A DNA stretch of 64,000 nucleotides from Telmatactis stephensoni (lineage: Eukaryota; Cnidaria; Anthozoa; Actiniaria; Isophelliidae). Positions 34,616-47,361 of the stretch are shown here, piece by piece (position 1 is the first letter of the stretch; each line of letters begins with the position of its first letter). Under the pieces are notes generated by a model. It did no database searches. It saw nothing but the letters and a program-made list of their open reading frames with translations, and was not told where the DNA came from. Location: assembly GCA_029948255.1 (NCBI GenBank), contig JALIZF010001939.1, forward strand, positions 2,647,001 through 2,711,000, read 5' to 3'. Position numbers and translations under genes: made by a program.

Positions 34616-35304
34616 TTAGTACATGTTACAAAGGCAGAGACAGGTTACAAAGGCAGAACACAACAACATCCCCCCTGTAATACCTTTCGGTCGTAGTTTC
34701 ATCGAAGCTTTTTTCATGTAAATGTTAGCAATACCCCTCCAAGTCATATCATCACGACTAGTCAACTGTACAGCAGCGCACCATCTGTACCACCAACCAC
34801 TATTCGATGCACACTGACCACCATTGAGGAGATCGTTATCTCTGTCAGGCGTGCTAAACTTCATCCCATTACTACTCCATGCTGGGAATGCTGTGTAATC
34901 AAGACCATTGCCTGCGGTACCTGAGACCCCAGTGACTTTTAAACGATAAGAATCGCTCTCAGCGTTGACTTGGAAAGTTGAATATTTCGCAAATTTCTTG
35001 AACCCGTTAGTGTCTTCTAGATCAACTCGTAGGGTTGATGTCTTCGATGCTGTTAGACGATGGATTTTTTCATTGCCAAGCCAAAACTCACCATGGCTAA
35101 TGTTTCCAAACCCGTTTTTATACGCCTCCCAGTTACGGTTAAAACTGACGGAAAAATCAAACCGTTTATGGAAAACAGTCCAGCCACCTCCGTCGGTTGT
35201 CATATCGCAAAAAACTGAAAAGCTGCCACGCCCATCAGGGTCGATGGTATAAAGACCGTCCTGAGTGATTCCAGTTGCACGAATCCCTTTACAGTCACGA
35301 TAGT
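34616..35304 (-). CDS. Gene B FReD exon
   Basis: Phase 1 start after tttttag. The domain runs to KLRPK near 34684; the frame then continues to the stop at 34616. [19 protein letters not shown] and [10 protein letters not shown] distinguish it from gene A. Confidence 0.85.
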
Positions 35305-37738
35305 CTAAAAATCAAGAGATCAAACGATAATACTAAGAGAACGAAACTGGTAATGAGTTTAAGGTAGCTCACTATAGTTTTAAAGATCTTTATACCAATG
35401 GCAAAAACGTATAATAGCTGCTACAGCTGTATACTTTGACACCCGTTCAGCCAACCACATGACAGATCATGAATCAGGGAACCGTTTGATATGAAACTCA
35501 TTGCGAGAAAGGTTGCTATAGCAACGTCACGTCAGCTTTAACGAAGGTCATTTTTCAATAAAATAAAACAAAGCGCTCGTTTTCCACGGTGATTTTTTTA
35601 ACTCATTTGAAAGAAGGTCCATATCTTCACCTTCCATTTGGCAAAGAATGCAAACATTCTGCACTACAGAATCTAAAATATTTCAAAATTTCGATTTTAT
35701 GAAATAACAAAAATTCTGTAGTGCCAATTCCTTCATATTTCGTCAATTACTGTAGATCTCTATTAGAATAAAGTTGATTATGATTATGAATTATGAAATT
35801 ATTTATGAAAGGATTTCACCGTTTAGTTTTGGAAATAAATGTCGTCAGCAAAATAAAAATTCTGCAAGTTCCAATGTTGCGCATGCTCATGATCTTGAGC
35901 GCGCGCGCTAAACTATAAGTGAGCTACCCTAAGTTATTTTTGACATCATTGCGCGCGCAAAAAATAAAATGTGATATTTCCACAGGAGACACGTTCGTCA
36001 GCATCCGCGCGCGCGTAAAAATCAAATTCCATTGTTTGAACACGAACATCGCGCAGACACCAATCCACGAGTTGCGCTCTCTTTGTATTATGGTCTCTTT
36101 TGAAAACCTGGTGCACACGCTCAAAAATATTTAGTTTGACTTGACACAAGTCGCACAAATTCGAAGCTTCTCTTGAATATTGTTTTGAGCTCTTATGATT
36201 GGGCGAAATTTTTTGTGCAAAAGCAACTCTTTGAAAGCAGAGTTTTTGTACTGTATGTACATTTTATTTGAAAAATGTGGTATTCAAGCTTATGTATTTT
36301 CATTCTGAAAGTCAAGATATTTCAATGTGGGGAAAACTTGTCGCAGAACAATTAGGGAGTGCCTAATTTTTACGCACATTGTGGAACGTTTAGACGTTTT
36401 GAAAAACTGAAGTTCTCTCCAGCAAGAGCTTACCTTTCTCACAATGTGTTCCTTTGATAAATGGCATGCACTCACATCTATAGGTGTTGTTAGCATATAT
36501 AGGGACACACGTCCCATTGTTTTGGCACGGTTTGTTGGCACAGGGAGACTGGTGAATGAATAAAAAATGCATTAACCAAAGGCTTTTAATCCTAATCCTA
36601 ATCCTTAGTCCCAATTTTCTTGGATTACATTTTAATTACTTGACAATCAAACTGCGAAGGTGCGCCTGAAACAAAACCCAGTCGAGTCACCTTAAGGTAT
36701 GATTAATGGAGTAGAAACGAAGAGTTTACAAAGTGAAAGTATTTCAATACTGCAAAAAGAAACATTTAAAATATTTGATTTCCAGTTGAGATGAGTGTCG
36801 ACGTATATTCCTAGATATTCAACATTTTTTTCTTCCTTAGTTTCTTTATCTACAATAAGTATAAGTAGTCTGGTTTAATATCTTGTTACTTTTTGTCAAA
36901 GGTGAAAAATAATATAACTATTTTTATCAATAATATTTAATGAAATTTATTTGCAATAAACCGATCTGTAATATGGTTTAGGTTTAGAGACTCGAATATA
37001 ATCAGGTGACTATGGGAACAGAATAAATACTAGTGTCATCGTATTGCTTTGTAGCGTTCGTACGCTGGATAGACGCTATTCTAAATGATTGCCTGGGGTG
37101 CACCTGTGGCGTGAAACGTGAATGGCTGATTTATTTTGACGTGGAACGCGATTTAGGGTCCAAAATATTTTTGTGTCCAAGTGAAAGCAGCTTTTGATTT
37201 GATTTTGTGAACGTGAAAGAAATTTTTTAATTACCCGTGACGCGTGAGAAGACCAAATATGTTTTGTGATTTCATTTTGCAAAGGGCTCCAGGGGTCCCT
37301 TAAATTAGTCAGAACGTTCGTATTCAAGGACCTGTTTGCTGTAATGACTTTCAAGCTTACAAATTTCGTATTCAAAGCCAATATTGGCTTTCAACTTACC
37401 GCCAGTGCGTAATGGTCGATTCCCGCCTCTTTTGCCACATTCTGTACATATTGGTACTTGTTGATCTCCAATAGCTCACATTGAAACAGACCTTGAGCAT
37501 CGACCTGTGTGTAGACATTCGTCGAGACACATCGTGTGTTTCCTACACACTCCAACACGCATTTCTTAAAGGATTTTACACCGAATTTCCTGAGAGGATA
37601 TCCCGAAAGTTTGACTCCTGGATGTTTTTTGAAGTGTGCAAATAAAGCACCATTAATTTCACCTCGAGCTTTTGGGTGTAAAGTAGCATTAATAACTTGT
37701 AACAAGCCAAACAAGATAAGAAAATGGACTACAGCCAT
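34616..37738 (-). CDS. Lectin gene B: PAN-EGF-FReD, chimeric
   Basis: Same three-exon design as gene A. The PAN exon is residue-for-residue identical to that of A and the EGF differs at one position (FIKG for FVKG). The 3' part of the FReD instead matches gene [13 protein letters not shown] in the calcium loop, then [13 protein letters not shown], and a stop after a 20-odd residue tail beginning GITGGMLLC. This A-like start with a D-like end makes it a chimera. Splice sites agree (gtaagt, caccag, gtaagc, tttttag). The short tail is hydrophobic and cysteine-rich. A donor (gtatta) just before it leaves the exact C-terminus open. Confidence 0.85.
35361..35932. mobile_element. MITE in the gene B EGF-FReD intron
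   Basis: AAGGTAGCTCACTATAG at the left and CTATAAGTGAGCTACCCT at the right are inverted. About 570 bp. Gene A keeps only the left ~80 bp (27129-27206). Confidence 0.65.
36434..36548 (-). CDS. Gene B EGF exon
   Basis: Six-cysteine EGF, identical to that of C (MPFIKGTHC). Phase 0 to phase 1. Confidence 0.88.
37400..37738 (-). CDS. Gene B signal peptide and PAN exon
   Basis: Same 113 residues as gene A, with donor gtaagt. Confidence 0.88.
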
Positions 37739-38113
37739 GTTTGATCCATTTTACAAAAGTGGTGCTGTTTGAATATAATTGTTTAACGTTAGTTCTCCAC
37801 AAATTGACGCAGGTGTTTCGCCAGTGTGACAAATTAAACAAAACCACCAATTGTCAACCAGCAACTTGTTGTTTATAATTTGAAAGTGGGGCCGTAATGA
37901 AGATCGTTAAATCAACATTTAATTAATTGGATTAAAACTTCACTGAAAGAATCTCAAAGAGCTATATAGTGTACATGAAGGGGTTTTCTTACATTATTAG
38001 TAACTAGGATTGTTTTTCTGGACAGTTTTCTTCAATGTAAAACAATTACGTTGGGATATTTAGATTACAAAATACAAAGAAATGTATGAAGTTGAATGTT
38101 TGGGTTGAGAAGA

Positions 38114-38121
38114 TGACGTCA
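38114..38121. promoter_or_regulatory. CRE-like TGACGTCA upstream of gene B
   Basis: Same position relative to the start codon as in genes A and C. Confidence 0.4.
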
Positions 38122-38320
38122 CTGACACATCTAAAGATTCATAAAAATACAATCTTCCCTTCTGAAATATCGAGAAAAGATTTTAGCTGGGGATTAAGCT
38201 AAATAAAATTGTGGACCCGCGCCGGGGCCCATCATTTTTGCCACGGAAGGTTTATTGCCCTGCATGATAGGGTTGTCGTACCCACAATAATCGGTCCGCG
38301 TTCCAAGACGGGGTGCCGCA

Positions 38321-38837
38321 CTATAAAAAGGTTGTCGTGTAAATCTGGTCAGTTGAATTCGTACTTCTTTAGATTGTACTTCTATACTGCATTTTTAGGC
38401 TTAGAAAAGAAGAGCCGGCCATCTAAAAAATAGCGTTAAATTTAAAAGGGGTACTAATGAATTTTTCTTTTGTCTTTCTTTTAAATTTGGCGCGCATTTC
38501 ATTATCTTCATTGCTTAAAATTCTTAAGACCTTTTTTCCTTTACAACATGTTCAAAATTCGTGCGCCAAATGCGCCATAGAATGATCGAATTCAGTTTGA
38601 ATTTCAATTCAGTTTGTTACTTCAATAAACGAAATTCACATTCCGCACAAACTTGGTGTGCACGAATTTCGAAGATACAGGCAAAGCAAACACTTCTACT
38701 AGAGTGATTTTCAAAACAAATTGAACTACTAGTAGTTGTTAGACTCTACATTCATTCTTTTCTTTTCTTCTTTGTTAACTAGCGTTTCGGCGTTCATTCG
38801 ACCAAGACTGCAACTCGAAGTCAACAACTTTGCAATG
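38321..38837 (+). other. Promoter-like block, copy in unit 2
   Basis: CTATAAAAAGG, then ATG directly before gtgagtaaa, as in unit 1. Confidence 0.25.
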
Positions 38838-39070
38838 GTGAGTAAAACTTTTACTTTACTCCAGTAATTGACGTAGTCTAGTTATTCTATACATATATTA
38901 GAACTTTTAAACTTTATCAATTTTGGTTCTGAAGCTTTCCTAAAGACATCCTTAAGCAGTTCTGTGATAAAACTATTATCTAACGAATAATACCTAACGT
39001 TCTAACTGCGCATGCGCTCAGTCCGTATGGCCACGACTGAGCCAAATATGTTCCCGTCGAATAATACCTA

Positions 39071-39266
39071 AAGCCCGCCGCACACGTTGAGAAACTGCGT
39101 GAGGAAACTGCCACGCGAGGCACTTAGCTCAGACGTTTTCTCGCCGCAGACGTTGCATCTTTGGCTACGCGAGGCCAAAAATAGAGCAGGTAAAAGAGCA
39201 CACGGTGAGAAAAGTGCCTCGCGTGGCAGTTTCCTCACACAGTTTATCAACGTGTGCGGCGGGCTT
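39071..39266. mobile_element. Palindromic MITE, copy in unit 2
   Basis: Same ends and length as the unit 1 copy. Confidence 0.85.
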
Positions 39267-40283
39267 AAGTTCTAACAGTGCATGCGCTCAGTCCGTATGG
39301 CCATGACAGAGCCAAATATTTCCCCGTCTTCCCTCCCACTCAGTCAATAAAATACATAGTCTTTGTCTTGGAGGTTCCTGTGCGGTTCCAGTATGGCGGA
39401 TGATTTTGTACCATGTAACCAGGCCTTTTAAGCCCTATCAAGACTGCAGTCAAAGTTACAGCTAGCTATTTCTGTAATGGTTCTCTTAAAGGAAAAACTA
39501 ATTTTACAGGACAAAATTTGATCTGCAAGAAAACCATTAATGATATGATTGCATTCCTTTTAGTATGAGTATGAAACGCGCCGTAGCGTTACCGTGTCAG
39601 TGTCATGATGTCTAGAAAAACGTTCGAAACTCCTGCTGCAACCGTGCTGTACCGTGACCGTGTCAGTGCGGTGTTGTCTAGAAAAACGTTCACAATTCGT
39701 GCCGTAACCGTGTCGTGACCGTGCGGTGCCGCTTTCACAGTCATACAGGAATCTACTCTAGGAAGAGAAGTTTTGAAAATGCACCGTTATGAAGTTGGGT
39801 TATAGTTAATGTGCATGGTCGGTATGCTGAAGGTTATGTCGAAATTCCAAAACTGTAATCAGATGCAGTCATTTTTCATGTCCCATATTTGTTTCTCTAC
39901 GTTTTGCTTCTTATGGTTCTTGCTTTATCTTTTTGTTGCTGAAATGCTCTCTGATCTCAACGATCTAATTGTTTTGCAATAACTGTCTTAGTCTTTACGA
40001 AATCGTAATAATTAGCTTTCATATTTCTAGTTTCTCTTAGAGTTGTGAATTACACTTGTAAATTGTTTTCTTGAAATGACCCCTAGATAGGGCGAATTGG
40101 TTCAACAAATAGCGCTCTCCAACCTTTGTGCAACTATAGAGTCTGATATGAAAGTCAAGCGTTCTGTGGTGGAGTGCTACCATCAATGCATTTCAGATGG
40201 ATCTTGGTCTGGATTATTTATGGATCTGAAATTATAAACAAAAATGTATAAATATCATGACTTTATGATTTGCTAGGTTTCAT

Positions 40284-40690
40284 GTGACGTCACGGCAGCC
40301 ATCTTGAATGAACTCCAACAAAAGATTTCTCATTGGCGTCTATTGTTTGTTCATCCAACTTTGCCGTTTCATTCTAAGGGAATCGTTGAAATTAACCCAG
40401 CTAGCAATACCAGCAGGCTCTGCTCAAAAGGAATCCATTTTTATACCTACCTTATGACAATCGTATGCGGATTAGAAAATTTGAGCAAATTTTATATGAC
40501 AACAACATTAATTTGGACAAAATCAAACAATATGAGCGCAAATTGGCGCAAAAATTCGTTCAGCAGACAATATCATTTGTCCTCGTGGAGCTGGTTGAAG
40601 TAGACTACAATGTGAAAAGAAGACGTCGAACACGCAAATGGATAAAAAGGAAAGAAAAAGGGATGTATAACACAATTTCTAATGATTTCT
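40284..40690 (+). repeat. CRE/YY1-start repeat, copy in unit 2
   Basis: Small indels relative to unit 1 near 40440-40470; the basic frame reads KRRRRTRKWIKRKEKGMYN. Confidence 0.35.
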
Positions 40691-40982
40691 AATTGGATAC
40701 AAATGCAGTTACTCAAGGTAACTTTGTTGGAACGTCCTACTAAATGCCCCAACATTAATTGCGTCCAAGAATTTGTTGGGCAAAATGTTTGTTCAAAACA
40801 AAACCTCATCCAATATTCATCCAGCAAAAATGACAAGTCTGATTTGAATACATTATAATTATTAGCAGCACAAAACCGGCATTCATTTCGGGCTTGCATT
40901 GCCTTGCTTGTTGCTTAGCTTTGCACGGTAACAACGTTTTTTGAAATAAGTGCATATGCTTTGTCACTAGTCCTAACCAGCC

Positions 40983-41668
40983 TTAGTACATGTTACAAAA
41001 GCAGAGACAGGTTACAAAGGCAGAGCACAACAACATTCCCACTGTAATACCTTTCGGTCGTAGTTTCATCGAAGCTTTTTTCATGTAAATGTTAGGAATA
41101 CCCCTCCAAGTCATATCATCACGACCAGTCAAGTGAACAGCAGCACACCATCTGAACCACCAACCACTATTCGCTGCACACTGACCACCAAAGAGATCGT
41201 TATCTCTGTCAGGAGTGCTAAACTTCATCCCATTACTACTCCATGCTGGGAATGCTGTGTAATCAAGACCATTGCCTGCGGTACCTGAGACCCCAGTGAC
41301 TTTTAAACGATAAAAATCGCTCTCAGCGCTGACTTGGAAAGTTGAATATTTCGCAAATTTCTTAAACCCGTTAGTGTCTTCTAGATCAACTCGTAGGGTT
41401 GATGTCTTCGATGCTGTTAGACGATGGAGTTTTTCATTGCCAAGCCAAAACTCACCATGGCTAATGTTTCCAAACCCGTTTTTATACGTCTCCCAGTTAC
41501 GGTTAAAACTGACGGAAAAATCAAACCGTTTATGGAAAACAGTCCAGCCACCTCCGTCGGTTGTCATATCGCAAAAAACTGAAAAGCTGCCACGCCCATC
41601 AGGGTCGATGGTATAAAGACCGTCCTGGGTGATTCCAGTTGCACGAATCCCTTTACAGTCACGATAGT
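40983..41668 (-). CDS. Gene C FReD exon
   Basis: Starts phase 1 after tgatttgcag. [13 protein letters not shown] and [13 protein letters not shown]; the domain ends near 41051. Confidence 0.86.
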
Positions 41669-44143
41669 CTGCAAATCAAGAGATCAAACGATAATACTAA
41701 GAGAACGAAACTGGTAATGAGTTTAAGGTAGCTCACTACAGTTTTAAAGATCTTTATACCAATGGCAAAAACGTATAATAGCTGCTACAGCTGTATACTT
41801 TGACACCCGTTCAGCCAACCACATGACAGATAATGAATCGGGCAACCGTTTGATATGAAACTCATTGCGAGAAAGGTTGCTATAGCAACGTCACGTCAGC
41901 TTTAACGAAGGTCATTTTTCAATAAAATAAAACAAAGCGCTCGTTTTCCATGGTGATTTTTTAAACTCATTTTAAAGAAGGCCCATATCTTCACCTTCCA
42001 TTTGGCAAAGAATGCAAACATTCTGCACTACAGAATCTAAAATATTTCAAAATTTCGATTTTATGAAATAACAGAAATTCCAATTCCTTCATATTTCGTC
42101 AATTACTGTAGATCTCTATTAGAATAAAGTTGATTATGATTATGATTATGAATTATGAAATTATTTATGAAAGGATTTCACCGTTTAGTTTTGGAAATAA
42201 ATGACGTCAGCAAAATAAAAATTCTGCAAGTTCCAATTTCGCGCATGCTCATGATCTTGAGCGCGCGCGCTAAACTATAGTGAACTATATACCTTAAGTA
42301 TTTTTGACATCATTGCGCGCGCAAACAATAAAATGTGATTTCTACAGGAGACACGTTCGTCAGTATCCGCGCGCGCGTAAAAATCAAATTCCATTGTTTG
42401 AACACTTTGCGCGTGCGATATGGCGTCAACCTCCTGTTACTAAACACGAACATCGTGCAGACACCAATCCACGAGTTGCGCTCTCTTTGTATTATGGTCT
42501 CTTTTGAAAACCTGGTGAACACGCTCAAAAATATTTAGTTTGACTTGACACAAGTCGCACAAATTCGAAGCTTCTCTTGAATATTGTTTTGAGCTCTTAT
42601 GATTGGGCGAAATCTTTTTGTGCAAAAGCAACTCTTTGAAAGCAGAGTTTTTGTACTGTATATACATTTTATTTGAAAAATGTGGTATTCAAGCTTATGT
42701 ATTTTCATTCTGAAAGTCAAAATATTTCAATGTGGGGAAAACTTGTCGCAGAACAGTAAGGGAGTGCTTAGTTTTTACGCACATTGTGGAACGTTTAGAC
42801 GTTTTGAAAAACTGAAGTTCTCTCCAGCAAGAGCTTACCTTTCTCACAATGTGTTCCTTTGATAAATGGCATGCACTCACATCTATAGGTGTTGTTAGCA
42901 TATATAGGGACACACGTCCCATTGTTTTGGCACGGTTTGTTGGCACAGGGAGACTGGTGAATGAATAAAAAATGCATTAACCAAAGGCTTTTAATCCTAA
43001 TCCTAATCCTAAGTCCCAATTTCCTTGGATTAGATTTTAATTACTTGACGATCAAACTGCGAAGGTGCGCCTGAAACAAAACCCAGTCGAGTCACCTTAA
43101 GGTATAATTAATGGAGTAGAACCGAAGCGTTTACAAAGTGAAAGCATTTCAATACTGCAAAAAGAAACATTTGAAATATTTGATTTCCAGTTGAGATGAG
43201 GGTCGATGTATATTCCTAGATATTCAACATTTTTTTCTTCCTTAGTTTCTTTATCTACAATAAGTATAAGTAGTCTGGTTTAATATCTTGTTACTTTTTG
43301 TCAAAGGTGAAAAATAATATAACTATTTTCATCAATAATATTTAATGAAATTTATTTGCAATAAACTGATCTGTAATATGGTTTAGGGTTAGAGACTCGA
43401 ATATAATCAGGTGACTATGGGAACAGAATAAATACTAGTGTCATCGTATTGCTTTGTAGCGTTCGTACGCTGGATAGACGCTATTCTAAATGATTGCCTG
43501 GGGTGCACCTGTGGCGTGAAACGTGAATGGCTGATTTATTTTGACGTGGAACGTGATTTAAGGTCCAAAATATTTTTGCGTCCAAGTGAAAGCAGCTTTT
43601 GATTTGATTTTGTGAACGTGAGAGGGTTTTTTTAATTACCCGTGACGCGTGAGAAGACCAAATATGTTTTGTGATTTCATTTTGCAAAGGGCTCCAGGGG
43701 TCCCTTAAATTAGTCAGAACGTTCGTATTCAAGGACCTGTTTGCTGTAATGACTTTCAAGCTTACAAATTTCGTATTCAAAGCCAATATTGGCTTTCAAC
43801 TTACCGCCAGTGCGTAATGGTCGATTCCCGCCTCTTTTGCCACATTCTGTACATATTGGTACTTGTTGATCTCCAATAGCTCACATTGAAACAGACCTTG
43901 AGCATCGACCTGTATGTAGACATTCGTCGAGACACATCGTGTGTTTCCTACACACTCCAACACGCATTTCTTAAAGGATTTTACACCGAATTTCCTGAGA
44001 GGATATCCCGAAAGTTTGACTCCTGGATGTTTTTTGAAGTGTGCAAATAAAGCACCATTAATTTCACCTCGAGCTTTTGGGTGTAAAGTAGCATTAATAA
44101 CTTGTAACAAGCCAAACAAGATAAGAAAATGGACTACAGCCAT
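40983..44143 (-). CDS. Lectin gene C: PAN-EGF-FReD, chimeric
   Basis: Same architecture as gene B. The PAN differs from A/B by one residue (VYIQVDAQ for VYTQVDAQ). The calcium/ligand loop reads [16 protein letters not shown], then [16 protein letters not shown], so several substitutions against B and D fall in the putative binding loop while flanking sequence is unchanged. Secreted, with a predicted signal peptide of about 18 residues. Stop at 40983 after the same hydrophobic tail. Confidence 0.85.
41724..42298. mobile_element. MITE in the gene C EGF-FReD intron
   Basis: AAGGTAGCTCACTACAG with inverted CTATAGTGAACTATATACC at the right. Equivalent to 35361-35932. Confidence 0.6.
42839..42953 (-). 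CDS. Gene C EGF exon
   Basis: Six cysteines, same residues as gene B. Phase 0 to phase 1. Confidence 0.88.
43805..44143 (-). CDS. Gene C signal peptide and PAN exon
   Basis: 113 codons, donor gtaagt, one substitution relative to A and B. Confidence 0.88.
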
Positions 44144-44523
44144 GTTTGATCCATTTTACAAAAGTGGTGCTGTTTGAATATAATTGCTTAACGTTAGTTC
44201 TCCACAAATTGACGCAGGTGTTTCGCCAGTGTGACAAATTAAACAAAACCACCAATTGTCAACCAGCAACTTGTTGTTTATAATTTGAAAGTGGGGCCGT
44301 AATGAAGATCGTTAAATCAACATTATATTTAATTAATTGAATTAAAACTTCACTGAAAGAATCTCAAAGAGCTATATAGTGTACATGAAGGGGTTTTCTT
44401 ACATTATTAGTAACTAGGATTGTTTCTCTGGGCAGTTTTCTTCAATGTAAAACAATTACGTTGGGATATTTAGATTACAAAATACAAAGAAATGTATGAC
44501 GTTGAATGTTTGGGTTGAGAAGA

Positions 44524-44531
44524 TGACGTCA
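44524..44531. promoter_or_regulatory. CRE-like TGACGTCA upstream of gene C
   Basis: Same position as in genes A and B. Confidence 0.4.
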
Positions 44532-44755
44532 CTGACACCTCTAAAGATTCATAAAAATACAATCTTCCCTTCTGAAATACCGAGAAAAGATTTTAGCTGG
44601 GGATTAAGCTAAATTAAATTTTGGACCCGCGCCGGGGCCCATCATTTTTGCCACGGTCGGTCAATATCATCGTGTGAATAGAAGGTTTATTGCCCTGCAT
44701 GATAGGGGTGTCGTACCCACAATAATCGGTCCGCGTTCCAAGACGGGGTGCCGCA

Positions 44756-45270
44756 CTATAAAAAGGTTGTCGTGTAAATCTGGATTTATTCAGTTGAATT
44801 CGTACTTCTTTAGATTGTACTTCTATACTGCATTTTTAGGCTTAGAAAAGAAGAGCCGGCCATCTAAAAAATAGCGTTAAATTTAAAAGGGGTACTAATA
44901 AATTTTTCTTTTGTCTTTCTTTTAAATTTGGCGCGCATTTCTTTATCCTCATTGGTTAAAATTCACAAGACCTTTTTCCTTTACAACAAGTTCAAAATTC
45001 GTGCGCCAAATGCGCCATAGAATGATCGAATTCAGTTTGTTACTTCAGCAAAAGAAATTCACATTCCGCACAAACTTGGTGCGTTTCATGGCGCACAAAT
45101 TTCGAAAATACAGGCCAAGCAAACACTTCTACTAGAGTGATTTTCAAAACAAATTGAACTACTAGTAGTTGTTAGACTCTACATTCATTCTTTTCTTTTC
45201 TTCTTTGTTAACTAGCGTTTCGGCGTTCATTCGACCAAGACTGCAACTCGAAGTCAACAACTTTGCAATG
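44756..45270 (+). other. Promoter-like block, copy in unit 3
   Basis: CTATAAAAAGG, then ATG directly before gtgagtaaa. Confidence 0.25.
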
Positions 45271-45502
45271 GTGAGTAAAACTTTTACTTTACTCCAGTAA
45301 TTGACGTAGTCTAGTTATTCTATACATATATTAGAACTTTTAAACTTTATCAATTTTGGTTCTGAAGCTTTCCTTAAGACATCCTTAAGCAGTTCTGTGA
45401 TAAAACTATTATCTAACGAATAATACCTAACGTTCTAACTGCGCATGCGCTCAGTCCGTATGGCCACGACTGAGCCAAATATGTTCCCGTCGAATAATAC
45501 CT

Positions 45503-45699
45503 AAAGCCCGCCGCACACGTTGAGAAACTGCGTGAGGAAACTGCCACGCGAGGCACTTAGCTCAGACGTTTTCTCGCCGCAGACGTTGCATCTTTGGCTA
45601 CGCGAGGCCAAAAATAGAGCAGGTAAAAGAGCACACGGTGAGAAAAGTGCCTCGCGTGGCAGTTTCCTCACACAGTTTATCAACGTGTGCGGCGGGCTT
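45503..45699. mobile_element. Palindromic MITE, copy in unit 3
   Basis: Same as the unit 1 and 2 copies. Confidence 0.85.
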
Positions 45700-46650
45700 A
45701 AGTTCTAACAGTGCATGCGCTCAGTCCGTATGGCCATGACAGAGCCAAATATTTCCCCGTCTTCCCTCCCACTCAGTCAATAAAATACATAGTCTTTGTC
45801 TTGGAGGTTCCTGTGCGGTTCCAGTATGGCGGATGATTTTGTACCATGTAACCAGGCCTTTTAAGCCCTATTAAGACTGCAGTCAAAGTTACAGCTAGCT
45901 ATTTCTGTAATGGTTCTCTTAAAGGAAAAACTAATTTTACAGGACAAAATTTGATCTGCAAGAAAACCATTAATGATATGATTGCATTCCTTTTAGTATG
46001 AGTATGAAACGCGCCGTAGCGTTACCGTGTCAGTGTCATGATGTCTAGAAAAACGTTCACAATTCGTGCCGTAACCGTGTCGTGACCATGCGGTGCCGCT
46101 TTCACAGTCATACAGGAATCTACTCTAGGAAGAGAAGTTTTGAAAATGCACCGTTATGAAGTTGGGTTATAGTTAATGTGCATGGTCGGTATGCTGAAGG
46201 TTATGTCGAAATTCCAAAACTGTAATCAGATGCAGTCATTTTTCATGTCCCATATTTGTTTCTCCACGTTTTGCTTCTTATGGTTCTTGCTTTATCTTTT
46301 TGTTGCTGAAATGCTCTCTGATCTCAACGATCTAATTGTTTTGCAATAACTGTCTTAGTCTTTACGAAATCGTAATAATTAGCTTTCATATTTCTAGTTT
46401 CTCTTAGAGTTGTGAATTACACTTGTAAATTGTTTTCTTGAAATGACCCCTAGATAGGGCGAATTGGTTCAACAAATAGCGCTCTCCAACCTTTGTGCAA
46501 CTATAGAGTCTGATATGAAAGTCAAGCGTTCTGTGGTGGAGTGCTACCATCAATGCATTTCAGATGGATCTTGGTCTGGATTATTTATGGATCTGAAATT
46601 ATAAACAAAAATGTATAAATATCATGACTTTATGAATTGCTAGGTTTCAT

Positions 46651-47060
46651 GTGACGTCACGGCAGCCATCTTGAATGAACTCCAACAAAAGATTTCTCAT
46701 TAGCGTCTATTGTTTGTTCATCCAACTTTGCCGTTTCATTCTAAGGGAATCGTTGAAATTAACCCAGCTAGCAATACCAGCAGGCTCTGCTCAAAAGGAA
46801 TCCATTTTTATACCTACCTTATGCCAATCGTATGCGGATTAGAAAATTTGAGCAAATTTTATATGACAACAACATTAATTTGGACAAAATCAAACAATAT
46901 GAGCGCAAATTGGCGCAAAAATTCGTTCAGCAGACAATATCATTTGTCCTCGTGGAGCTGGTTGAAGTAGAGTACAATGTGAAAAGAAGACGTCGAACAC
47001 GCAAATGGATAAAAAAGAAAGAAAAAGGGATGTATAACACAATTTCTAATGATTTCTAAT
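46651..47060 (+). repeat. CRE/YY1-start repeat, copy in unit 3
   Basis: The basic frame carries one change (KWIKKKEKG). Confidence 0.35.
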
Positions 47061-47361
47061 TGGATACAAATGCAGTTACTCAATTAGGCAACTTTGTTGG
47101 AACGCCCTACTAAATGCCCCAACATTAATTAATTATTGCGTCCAAGAATTTGTGGGCAAAATGTTTGTTCAAAAACAAAACCTCATCCAATATTCATCCA
47201 GCAAAAATAACAAGTCTGATTTGAATACATTTTAATTATTAGCAGCTCAAAAACGGCATTCATTTCGGGCTTGCATTGCCTTGCTTGCAGTGCTTAGCTT
47301 TGCACGGTAACAACGTTTTTTGAAATAAGTGTATATGCTTTCTCACTAGTCCTAACCAGCC

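Larger units (their letters stand above)
26966..35203. repeat. Tandem segmental duplication, unit 1 (8.2 kb including the insertion)
   Basis: Runs from the conserved FReD core of gene A to the same point in gene B. It carries the A-type 5' gene half, the spacer and the D-type 3' half of gene B. Confidence 0.85.
35204..41567. repeat. Tandem segmental duplication, unit 2 (6.36 kb)
   Basis: From the FReD core of gene B to that of C. Nearly collinear with unit 3. Confidence 0.88.

Noticed and set aside
34965..35252. + strand frame over the FReD exon, also in genes A, C and D
   Set aside because: It lies opposite a well-supported coding exon; its conservation follows from the other strand.
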